From: Craterostigma plantagineum
Taxonomy: Eukaryota > Streptophyta > Magnoliopsida > Lamiales > Linderniaceae
Direction of reading: 5' to 3'
DNA: 64,000 bases
Assembly: GCA_027422505.1 (NCBI GenBank)
Contig: JAPQWV010000028.1
Coordinates: 4,306,001 to 4,370,000 of the forward strand
How positions within the stretch are numbered: the stretch's first letter is position 1; each line of letters opens with the position of its first letter. The position numbers were made by a program, and so were the translations under genes. Shown here piece by piece: positions 46,801 to 56,680 of the stretch. The notes under the pieces are model-generated. The model was given only the letters and a program-made list of their open reading frames with translations. It had not been told where the DNA came from and made no database searches.

Positions 46801-47610
46801 AGCAAACTTACCCGAAAATTACTGTAGCACCCGAATTGGTCTCATAAGTGGCCGAAATTTGTCTTTTTGACAGAATTTCAAGTGTTTGACCAAGTAAAAA
46901 TCTCTACGCTGCCCGAAAATAACAAAATTGTGCAATTTTCCCCGATAAGGCACCAAATACGTTCAGCTACCTGAAAATTTTCTGGATAGAGGAATGACAA
47001 AATTCAGACTCGGTTTCAGAAGTCGAGCAGAACAGAAATACAGTGAAAAACCAAACAAATCTCGATGCAAACACGAAATTGCTCGAATTCAGCCCGGGTA
47101 ATCGATCGAAATGAAGCACTGAACAAAAACGATCATTCGATTCAGCGTAAACAGAGCAGAATCGGTCGAATTTTTCCAGAATTTTGAAGAACAGTGCTAA
47201 GAGCAATGAGAGCAATGCGAAGAACAGTTCGATCAATCAGCAAAAATACGCAGAAAGGTTAGTTCGATCAATCAGGAATAATCTCAGAGATGTTAGAAAC
47301 GCTCGATCGAACAACAAAAATAGCAAAATAGATCGAATTTTTTAAGAAACATACCGAAATTTCTTAAGAGTAGTTCGAAGAATAACGTGGCTTAAATCTT
47401 CCAAATTCACTCAAAATCACGTTTCGATCAATCAAAGTTCTGCTCAGACATGTATCAGCTAATCGATCGAAGCCTAAAAACATCAGATTATATCGGATTT
47501 TGAAGAATCAAACCTAGACCTATTGAAGAACAGCGCTCGATATTTGAGAAAAAAACAGTTCCAAAAAAATCAAAATCAATCCAAATTTAATCCAAATCCT
47601 AACACGTTTG

Positions 47611-47622
47611 GCTCTGATACCA
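47611..47622 (-). promoter_or_regulatory. Primer-binding site, tRNA-Met type (minus element)
   Basis: On the minus strand TGGTATCAGAGC follows the LTR end ...CCTAACA (47625) after 2 nt. Confidence 0.9.
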
Positions 47623-47624
47623 AT

Positions 47625-48050
47625 TGTTAGGACCCCTAATATCCAACCTAGATCGAATTACGAAGAATCGGATAGTAAATCTAAAGAATTCGAACACTTA
47701 CGATTGAGATTTACCAACGTTGAGATTTGAGAGAGAAACGACGTTGAAGAACACAAAGGCGCTTGAAATTTTCTCTCTAAAATTTCCAATTCTAATTTTT
47801 CGATCCGAAACTATACTAAGCGCACTCCTAATTTTCTTAGGAGTTCACTTATATATACCACCTCGTGGTATATTTACACAAGTAGTCCTATAAATATGAC
47901 TAATTACAATTCGGTCCAAGACTACTACTATGCAAAGCAAGACTGAGACAACTATATTAATTGAATACAATTAAATAGTTCCAACACTTATGGAATATAT
48001 GTTTTTATGAATTATTCCTTGATATACATTATTTATTTACCATCAGTTCT
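47625..48050 (-). repeat. LTR end (promoter to U5) of the minus-strand element
   Basis: It starts TGTTAGGACCCC on the given strand, so the minus-strand LTR ends CCTAACA next to the primer site. Read on the minus strand it has a TATA box (TATATATAAG, about 47858-47849), a pyrimidine-rich stretch and the primer site, the normal order for a 5' LTR. The left boundary is firm. The right one is only estimated, because sequence of the opposite polarity ends at 49798 and no junction is visible. Confidence 0.65.
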
Positions 48051-49798
48051 TACTTTGCATCAGGTTAGACGGTAAATAAATAAAATCCATATATGCGAGG
48101 TTAGTCACCGATTCTCATGGTATGAGAGAGGGGGCACCAGTGATCTATTATTCTCGGATATTAAATACGTCCATAAGTCTTAGACTCCGGTATGGTGACT
48201 GAATGTCGATCACGACTTATTTGTTGACGACTCCTAAATGATTGTGCCAACCATTCACGTGGGAAGTGGTAGGTCGTAACATTGATATAAGTTGAATCGG
48301 AGATTAACTTGTATTTGGACACGGCTCGTAATTGACGATCACATGGCCCATTACTCTGGCAAGCGTCAATGATCGATCGATTGACTATAGTAGTGTGCGT
48401 GGACCTTAGACCAAAGGGATTTTTTACGGAGTTTACTTCGTGGTCTCGATTTGTCACTAGTTTGCTAGGCCTGCATTGTTCAGGGTTGGACATGGGTCAA
48501 CAGCGACATGCAGTCTTGACAACGAAGGCTAACTGTCGGGCATTGACAGTCGTGAGGGATTCACTGTCTCGTTAGTAATCAAGATATATATCTTATGCAT
48601 ATTCAAGGATGAGAAATTACAAAGCCTCTGGTCAGAGCAATAAACTGACTCACGTGGGACGTGCAGTGCAATTTAGTAATTTTGTTCGAATCAGTCATAG
48701 AGTTGAGTTCGTGAGGTTGACGTAACCATGACTCTCACTCGACCGTGACATATGTGACGGGTCTATATGTACGACGACAATCTATAGTCGGTTCGTTGAT
48801 TCAGAATTGATCTAAGATCGTACTCACCACGGGATCTATTCTGTACCACGGGATTGGCTAGGTGCTTACCGAATTCTTGGATTCCTCCCTTGGCGGGTTG
48901 AGACGAACCAAGAGAGTCGGGATTAAAAAGGATCACTGAGACAGGGTTAAACAAATAAGAGATGTACATTTATTTGACGGGCTTGGAGACATTAGTAAAA
49001 TGTCAAATATGAGTTTTAGAAACTGTATTTACATGGACTAAGATTCCCGGAACTAAACGACGGAAAAACGAGCCGGAAAATAGGCTTCACTGCGAGCTTC
49101 ACACCGTGACGTGGTGTTTCGGGACCGTGACCGACTGTTCGCGGCAGTGAAGCCGTCGGTCGCAAGCCGTGAACGTCGCTTTTGTGGTCAATCTTGATCT
49201 AAATCAGATCTAGTTTCGTTCCTTGTTCTTATGTGAGACATATGGGACATAGTCTAGTCATTTGATGACTTATACAAAGGACAAACAAGAATGTCATGTA
49301 GGACATGATTTAATTTAAAGTCATTTTCAATAACTGAAAAATGTTTTTTATCATAAGGCCTTGATGAATTTCGTGGCTAATTATACGAAGTCTATTCTCG
49401 CTCTAACATTGAGCTCTAAAGACAGGTGAGAGAAAATATGTTTGATCTTTGAGAAAAACCAAAATTTTTTGAGATTTGAGAAAATCAAACACACACACAC
49501 ACACATCTCTACTAACATTCCTCTACCTCTCTAGCCATCCTCAGGAGGTCTTGGTCTGTGGCACATCTCGGGATCGGCCTGACTCTCTTCGACACGACTC
49601 GTGGAAGCTTGGAACGGTTTACTACTACCGGGAGCTTGGGATCTTCACGATGAGGGTAAATTTCTATACCCTATTACGTGTCATACGTGTGTATTATTAA
49701 CCGAGAGATCCGGGCTAACCTTTTGGGGATCCCCGGAAAAATTTTAAACTTCAGCTGCGCCCGCGATTTGATTTCGGGACACCCGGGGTTCCCCAACA
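48051..49798 (+). repeat. LTR-like sequence of plus polarity ending CCCCAACA
   Basis: The right end GGTTCCCCAACA followed by GTGTTATCAAAGCC looks like a plus-strand LTR end and primer site. It includes a CA microsatellite at about 49490-49505. The interior (48051-49400) has no coding potential and I could not assign its true left boundary. It could be one LTR, several fragments, or partly host sequence. Confidence 0.45.
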
Positions 49799-49799
49799 G

Positions 49800-49812
49800 T
49801 GTTATCAAAGCC
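49800..49812 (+). promoter_or_regulatory. Primer-binding-site-like sequence (plus strand)
   Basis: TGTTATCAAAGCC differs at two positions from the usual TGGTATCAGAGCC and begins 1 nt after an LTR-like end. No gag follows it. Confidence 0.5.
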
Positions 49813-50155
49813 ACGCTCGGGTTTAAGAAACGATATAAGCGGACCCGAAATGAACTCGATTGTTCAAATCACTGAGTCGCTCGAGCGTCATAGCACGAGT
49901 CGCTCTCGGTTCTGCAAACCGAGCGCTCGTGTGATACCCGGGCATTTCTAACCCTTGTTTGGCCAACATGAATCATGCATTGCATTCCCTATCTTATGTG
50001 ACTTACGTTCTAATTTCATGTGTGCATCTGCATATTATTTGAATTATATACTTTTCATGATATGTGCATTTTTAGGCATTGCATAGTACGTTGATCTGGC
50101 TAGTATGTTATTAATTTCAGCATTTTATTATATATAATTCCTAGGAATTTTGGTA
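49813..50155. other. Unassigned sequence before LINE-4
   Basis: No recognised coding sequence. If the primer site at 49800 is real, this would be leader sequence of a truncated plus-strand element cut by LINE-4. Confidence 0.4.
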
Positions 50156-51407
50156 TGAGAAATAGTTTCCTATGGGGGGGATCAACGGCTAAGGTGGTCT
50201 GGGAAGTCCTGTGTCTGCAAATGTCTGAGGGAGGTATGGGCATCAGATCCATCGAGACGGACAACAAGGCACTTCTCATGAAGCATCTATAGTGTGTCCT
50301 CACACGAGCCCCTGATTCGATTTGGGTCGAGTGGCCTTATAGGACACGACTACACTCTCGATCGGTGTGGGATCTGGCAATCTCGCCGAATGATGCATGG
50401 AGCTGGAGGAAGATGCGGCAGTTGCGACCTTTGGTACGTACCATTATTACCTTTAGGGTAGCGGATGGCTCGGCCATATGGCTGTGGAAGGACCCGTGGC
50501 TTCTGCATACCCTGTTACTTTAGAGGTTTCCACGAGGGCCTATTGCGATGGGTCTACCTGCTGACTCACGCCTGAGTGAGGTGATTGATGCCCAGGGATG
50601 GAATTGGCCGGGGCAAGGGTCTGTGGAGTATATCGAGATTAGTCTCCTTCTTCCTCAGGTGGTGCGGGGTGATCACGATGGGGTGATTTGGATAGGATCA
50701 TCGACGGGGATTATGACGGCCAAGTCGGCGAGGGAAGCGATTCGATTCAGACGGGAACCAGTATGTTGGGGTACCCTTTTTGGCGGGCCGCTGAAGCTGC
50801 CACGTCATGAGTTCATCCTCTGGCTCGGGATACAGGATCGGTTGGCGACTAGGGATAAGCCGTGTGTCGCTCAGAGGGCAGGTACGTCGGCGTGTGTCCT
50901 CTGTGAAGAGCTGCATTATGAGACGGTCCAGCATCTTTTTTTCGATTGTGCGTATTCGCGCCATTGTCTTAGGTTGCTGAGGAGACGTATTCGATGATCG
51001 TGGCCGTATAGGGAGTGGAGAGAGGGTATTCGGTGGGCGGCGGCTAGATGACGAGGGCGACATCTTATTCTCGCGGCTTATAGACATGTGCTGGCATCAC
51101 TGGTCTACCATATTTGGCAGGCGAGAAACAGGCGCTGGAAGGAAGGAAGTGCTACATCTGCCGAACGGCTTGTTGGTTGTGTTCTTTCGTTGGCCACCAT
51201 GCGAATTAGTGGACTATCCACTAAGTATGACCTCCAGCGTTTGGCTATACGTAGACTTTGGAGAGTGGCATGGTAGGTAGTAGGGATGTGTTCATTTTGA
51301 GTTGTACGTAGTAGCATGTTACTGGTTGAGTGTCCGGAGTTATGCTCCAACCCATCTTGTATTCTTCTCCTTCTATCTATATATACGGGACATTATACCA
51401 AAAAAAA
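50156..51407 (+). mobile_element. LINE-4: 5'-truncated L1-type LINE
   Basis: Only the C-terminal part of ORF2 is present, from FLWGGSTAKVVWEVLCL at about 50165 to the end RRLWRVAW at 51276. It carries zf-RVT (CVLCEELHYETVQHLFFDC, about 50894-50950) and VLASLVYHIWQARNRRWKEG. There are in-frame stops at about 50288, 50521, 50995 and 51048. The 3' UTR contains the hairpin shared with LINE-2 and LINE-3 and ends TATATACGGGACATTATACC plus an A run at 51399-51407. It belongs to the LINE-2 family. It lies directly next to the LTR tip of the minus-strand gypsy element; no target duplication found. Confidence 0.9.
51308..51325 (+). promoter_or_regulatory. 3'-UTR hairpin of LINE-4
   Basis: GTAGTA, loop GCATGT, TACTGG. 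Four Watson-Crick pairs plus one G-T pair remain of the six-pair stem seen in LINE-2 and LINE-3. Confidence 0.65.
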
Positions 51408-51446
51408 GTTTATTGGCTAATAGGCTCACGGGACTCGGGTTCTACA
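51408..51446 (-). repeat. Tip of the 3' LTR of the minus-strand gypsy element
   Basis: On the minus strand TGTAGAACCCGAGTCCCGTG follows the polypurine tract. Only about 39 bp remain before LINE-4, and the rest of this LTR was not recognised to the left. Confidence 0.75.
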
Positions 51447-51486
51447 TCCTCCCCCACCCCTTAAAGAGGATTTCGCCCCCGAAATC
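51447..51486 (-). promoter_or_regulatory. Polypurine tract and upstream hairpin
   Basis: On the minus strand: GATTTCG (51486-51480) pairs with CGAAATC (51475-51469) around a 4-nt loop. Next come CTCTTTAAGGGG and TGGGGGAGGA, then the LTR start. Spacing to the LTR is longer than in the other elements. Confidence 0.85.
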
Positions 51487-54400
51487 AGTTCGTTTGGAAT
51501 AATTCGGGGTAACGATCTCTCATCTCATCCTCCCGTTCCCACGTAGCTTCCTCTGTTGTTTTGTTCCGCCACAGTACTTTTACTTAAGGTATATGCTTAT
51601 TCCTAAGCCGTTTGGTTTAGTACATCAAATCTCCACCGACTCTTCCTCGTAACTCAGATCAGGTTTTAGCTGTTGATGGAGAATTTCGTTCCTCAGTACA
51701 TGACTTGAATCGGTGATGCATTTCCGTAGAGTTGAGATATGGAAAACGTCGTGAACTTGCAACAACGGCGCTGGCACTTCCAACTGATATGCTACTTCGC
51801 CAACTCGTTTAATTATCCGGAACGGACCAACGTACCTTGGGCTCAGCTTGCCCTTCTTTCCAAACCGCTTGACGCCCTTCATCGGTGACACTTTCACAAA
51901 TACCCACATCAACTGCGAATTCCAACTGTCTGCCTCTCTGGTCTGCATAACTTTTCTGCCTGCTTTGAGCCGTTTGCATTCTCTCTCGTATTGTCGCAAT
52001 AATTTCCGTCATCTGTCACACCAAATCTGGGCCTAATATCGCCCGTTCGCCGATCTCGTCCCAATGTACCGGAGATCTGCACTTACGCCGGTATAGAGCT
52101 TCGTATGGAGCCATTCCAATTGTAGCTTGATAGCTATTGTTGTATGAGAATTCGATAAGTGGAAGGTATCTACTCCGGTTGCGTTTGAAATCCATCACAC
52201 AGGCTCGTAACATATCCTCTAATGTTTGGATAGTCCGTTCTGATTGACCGTCGGTTTGGGGATGATAGGCCGTACTAAAGGATAATTTCGTCCCCATCGC
52301 CTTTTGGAAGCTCATCCGAAATTTCGACAGAAATCTTGAGTCTCGATTCGAGACTATTGACGTTGGGATTCCGTGGAGTCGCACTATCTCCGAAATATAG
52401 AGTTCTGCGTACCGCTCCAAGAAAAACGTCGTACTTACTGGTAGGAAGTGGACAGACTTGGTTAGTTGGTCGACGATCACCCAAATCGCGTCGTGCCCTT
52501 TCACATTCTTCAGCAGACCGACAACGAAGTCCATCGTTATATTGTCCCACTTCCATTCCGATATTGGTAACGGTTGCAGAGTTCCTCCCGGCCGCTGATG
52601 TTCCGCCTTGATTTGTTGACAAGTCAAACACTGGCTCACAAACACTGCTATATCCTTCTTCATTCCTGGCCACCAGTAGTTTAGCCGTAAGTCTGTACAT
52701 TTTCGTGGCACCTAGGTCTACTGAATACATCGTGGCGTGTGCTTCCATCATTACGATCCATCGAAGCTCCACATCATCAGGTACATATAGTCGAACTTTG
52801 TAATACAAGCTTCCGTCATCTCGAAACGTAAAGTCTGTCGCTGGCTGTTCTGTTCGTGCTCCCCTGATTTTCGTATAGAACTCGACCTTTTCTTGTGCCC
52901 TTCTGATCCGCTCCAATAGTGTAGGCTGAAGCCTTAACGCTGCCAATCTGGTCTCGACTTCTCCCAAATTGCACAATCTCCACTTCAAGTAACTGTAATT
53001 CCGCGCTCACCGCTTTTCGGCTTAGTGCATCAGCTACCACATTCGCTTTGCCTGGGTGGTAGTTGATTACTAATCGTAATCCTTAACGAGTTCTAACCAC
53101 CGTCTTTGCTTCATGTTCAACTACTTTTGCGTGAAGAAATACTTCAGGCCCTTGTGGTCCGTGTAGATTTCGCATCGTTCTCTGTAAATGTAGTGCCTCC
53201 AAATCTTGAGGGCGAAGACCACTGCTGCAAGTTCGAGGTCATGCGTCGGGTAATTCTTCTCGTATTCTTTCAGCCGACGAGAGGCATAAGCCACTACATC
53301 CCCGTTCTGTATTAGCACGCAGCCTAAACCGTTCTTTGAGGCATCGCTGTACACCAAAATTCCCCCGGTTCCTGACGGTATAGTAAGAACTGGGGCTGTA
53401 GTAAGTCGCCTTTTCAATTCTTGGAAGCTCACATTCGTCGCTCCATTGAAACGGCGTATTCTTTCTCGTTAACTTCGTCAGTGTTAAAGGGATCTTCGAG
53501 AAGTCTTCAATGAACTTCCTATAAATAGCCTGCCAAGCCGAGGAAACTCCGTACTTCAGTTACATTTGTTGGTTGTGGCCAGTTACTGATTGCTTTGATC
53601 TTGTTGGGGTCCACTGAGATTCCCGCTCCGGAGATAATATGTCCCAAGAAGGTGACTTGGTCCAGCCAAAACTCGCACTTCTTAAACTTAGCGTACAGCT
53701 GCTTCTCCCGTAATACTCCAAGGAATATTCGCAGGTGTTGCTCGTCTTCCTCCTTCGTCTTCGAATAGATAAAAATGTCCTCTATGAACACTATGATGGA
53801 CTTATCCAATAACTGCTTGAACACGCGGTTCATCAAGTCCATAAAAGCTGCCGGCGCGTTAGCCAGCCCGAAAGGCATGACTAGGAACTCGTAGTGTCCA
53901 TAGCGCGTACTGAAGGCAGTCTTAGGGATATCTTCCTCCGGAATCTTTAGCTGGTGATATCCTGATCGTAGATCGATCTTTGAAAACACCGTAGCACCTT
54001 GCAGTTGGTCGAACAGATCATCAATCCGTGGGAGGGGATATTTGTTTTTTATCGTTATTTTGTTCAACTCCCGGTAGTCGATACATAGCCGCATTGTTCC
54101 GTCTTTCTTTCGCGCGAATAGTACCGGCGCTCCCCAGGGAGAGAAACTCGGCTAGATAAATCCCTTCTGTAAAAGTTCGTCCAATTGCTCATTGAGCTCT
54201 TCAATTCTATTGGTGCAAACCGATAGGACGTCTTGGATATAGGCGCTGCTCCAGGCACTAGGTCTATGGTGACTCAATCTCTCTGTCTGGTGGTTATCCT
54301 GGTAAGTCTTCAGGAAACACGTCTGAGAAGTCTCGAACTACTGGCACCTCTTCCATCTTCGGGGATGTACTCTCTTCAGTCTTCATTGCAAAAAACGAAG

Positions 54401-54629
54401 TGCGCTTCACATCCGGCTTTGATCAAACGCTGAGTCTTTAGTGTCGATATTCTTGAAAAGCTTCTCCCTTTCACCGTCCCTGCGAACGTGAATGGCTCGA
54501 CTCCTTCCAAGTTAAACGTGACTACTTTGCGATTGCAATCGATCACAGCTCCGTACTTCGACAACCAGTCCATCCCGAGGATTACTTCGTAGTTATTCAT
54601 CGGAATTATTATCAAGTCTACAGCAATTC
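51487..54629 (-). pseudogene. pol: Gypsy pol (Tekay/Del-like): protease end, RT, RNase H, integrase, chromodomain
   Basis: Read on the minus strand: protease C-terminal part (IIIPMNNYEVILGMDWLSKYG, 54615-54376 in part); RT 54250-53519 ([53 protein letters not shown]). The catalytic box reads [10 protein letters not shown], not FIDD. RNase H is at 53432-53121 ([24 protein letters not shown]). Integrase spans about 52760-52016 with the zinc region (CLTCQQIKAEHQRP), MDFVVG, SNRDSRF where SDRD is expected, and DGQSERT. The integrase C-terminus and chromodomain region (about 51999-51500) contain stops. Frame breaks occur near 54100, 53450, 52990, 52280 and 52000. The gene continues at 60424-61884, being split by LINE-3. 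Confidence 0.9.
54614..54629. repeat. Target-site duplication of LINE-3 (left)
   Basis: AAGTCTACAGCAATTC, matching 60424-60439 with one difference (G/A at position 10). It fixes the LINE-3 left end at 54630. Confidence 0.9.
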
Positions 54630-54869
54630 GCCGCCCTCCATTAAATATAAGATAGGGTTTTCACCTTCAGTGTGTGCGATTTTCACACAGTTCGTTTTTT
54701 TTCAAATTTTCCGATCGTTTTTCACGTTCCTCACCGCTGTTTCTTGCCAGCATCCATTGGGGGTGGTCGGCCGGTGATTGGTGATTCGTTTTGGCCGGCA
54801 ACGGTCGAAGCTTTGAGGGGTTTTTTGATTCGCTGTGCGAACGCTAGGGTTTTGTTGATGGAGGATGAG

Positions 54870-56680
54870 TGATCTTCTGTGCCGGCGCCGCCGCCTGATC
54901 CAGGCCCGCAACCTTGCCTTCCGCCGCTGCCAGACCTGGCGGCGTTAACTGCTGAGTATCCGGAATTTGCGGCCTGCTTCGACAAGGAGCGATTCCGCGA
55001 TCTCCTCGGTCGCATTTAGGGGACGGCTGAAACGGGCCGTGATCTAGGGCCTGATGTAACGGGCCGGGGCCATACCAACCTAACTGTCAATGGCGAGCCT
55101 CCGACTGCGCCTGCTAGGGCATCGACTGATCTGATGATGGGATCTGCTAGGTTATTGGCGATCACTATAAGCGCGAGCACGGCTGCGGCTGATGCGACCA
55201 CGGTGGCTAGGGTTACGAATGGATCCCCACCTAGGCGTGCTGGGATGGTTGTTCTGCTTAAGGGAGTTCTTCGACAGCCCAAAAGTCGAAAGCAATGGGG
55301 CCGACCGGACACACCGCCACCTACACGTCTTTCGGCCCGGCGGTTTGTCGACATGGGCTCGGCAATGGATGAAGAGCACGTCGACGAGGAGATCTCTGGC
55401 GGCCGTATTGATGATACGTTTCAGATTGGGAATACAATGATCCAACCTAGGGTTTTGAACTCTCTATTGCAGCCCTTATCGACGAGCTCGACTGTGGTCC
55501 AGACCAATTCCACGGCGAAGCCTAGTGCCGGTGTGTCGGGGCCGGGACTTGCAAATTTTTCCGTTGGTGAATCTACCCAGGTTTCCACCATTCCGAGTTT
55601 TGCTGCTGCTGTGGCGGGATCGACGGCGCGTGCTGAGTCGCAACCACCATCCCACGGGTCTGGTCCGGGGGTTCGTAGTGTAGGGAATGACTACCAACGC
55701 CTTGCTCTTGAGTATGTCGAAGTCGATTGGGGATAGCATCGCGGTAGTGTCTCCATCTTGGGAGGTAGCCCGACAAGGTTTGGCTAGGTGGGAGAATTCG
55801 TTGGTTGGGTATTTCCTTGGTCGAAAAGCCGTACTTTCCTTTCGCCGAACAATTTGTGCGTGCACGAGGGCGCCCGGGTATATCACTGGAGCGACAGGAC
55901 CTTGTTGAAGTTCCGCTTTGGGTGAAGCTATGGAATGTCCCAAGTTAGTACTGGACCAAATCAGGGCTAACCATTGTGGCAAGCGGGGGTTGGCCGCCCG
56001 TTATTTGCAGATGGGATCACGGCTACAGGTAAGAGGATGGACTATGCGAGAGTATGTCTCATGAAGACGCTGGCTACGCCGTTCATCGAGGTGGTGCACA
56101 TTGATGTGCCGACAGAGGACGGGGGTGTGTCTGGAACTATACCGATTAGAGTGGAGTATGAATGGCGACCTAAACGATGTAGCATCTGTGAGACGTGGGC
56201 TCACGGAGACTCATAGTGTCCAAAGCGCGGGCCAATGCCGAAGCCGACTCCATCTATGGTGGGTCATAACCGTCAAAGGAGAGCGGCAACTACTGATAGG
56301 CCGGCACCAACTACTAATAGCGTGGCTATGACATCACGTTTGGTGGCTCAAGATAGGGAGACTACGCGACAACGTCCGAGGCGGGGTCGATCGAGGAGTG
56401 CTGGAAATGTGACAGATTGGCACCAAGCTGGCACCAAAGGCAAGGCCGTGAGTGTTGAGCCGAGTCCGATATTGCCATGCATGGCTACGACATCACGTGT
56501 GAGATCAACTGAGGCGAGCTCGTCGCATTCTCAGCCCCACCTACCACAGCGCACGGCGGACTTGGGGCAATCTGACCATAATGCTTTGCCATACTGCGTG
56601 ATTTGAAGGACGATCATATCGTGACGACACTTACTATGGGCCCTAAAGAAGATGCAGCCCATCAGCTGCCCCATTCATGA
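54870..56680 (+). pseudogene. LINE-3 ORF1 (DUF4283 and zinc knuckle), broken
   Basis: Start region with PDLAALTAEYPEFAACFD (about 54930-54985), a stop at 55017-55019, then 55134-55736 (GVLRQPKSRKQWGRPD, RRFVDMGSAM, PSFAAAVAGS). The frame changes at about 55690 to WENSLVGYFLGRK (start of DUF4283). Several breaks follow with a deletion, since the middle of DUF4283 is missing between LGRK and VEVPLWVKL. 55974-56216 carries RPLFADGITATGKRMDYARV and the knuckle CSICETWAHGDS, whose last Cys is replaced by a stop. The final frame ends TGA at 56678-56680, overlapping the ORF2 start. Confidence 0.8.

Larger units (their letters stand above)
46261..47610 (-). other. Leader of the deleted minus-strand LTR element
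   Basis: No coding sequence was recognised between the gag-like segment and the primer site. It holds an ATT microsatellite, a block of TTGACC repeats and recurring GATCGAA strings (about 47100-47470). The length and A/T content are like the leader at 33982-35173. Confidence 0.6.

Noticed and set aside
49476..49875. Small frames around the CA repeat
   Set aside because: No domain, low-complexity start (THTHTS from the microsatellite), and they lie in LTR-like sequence.
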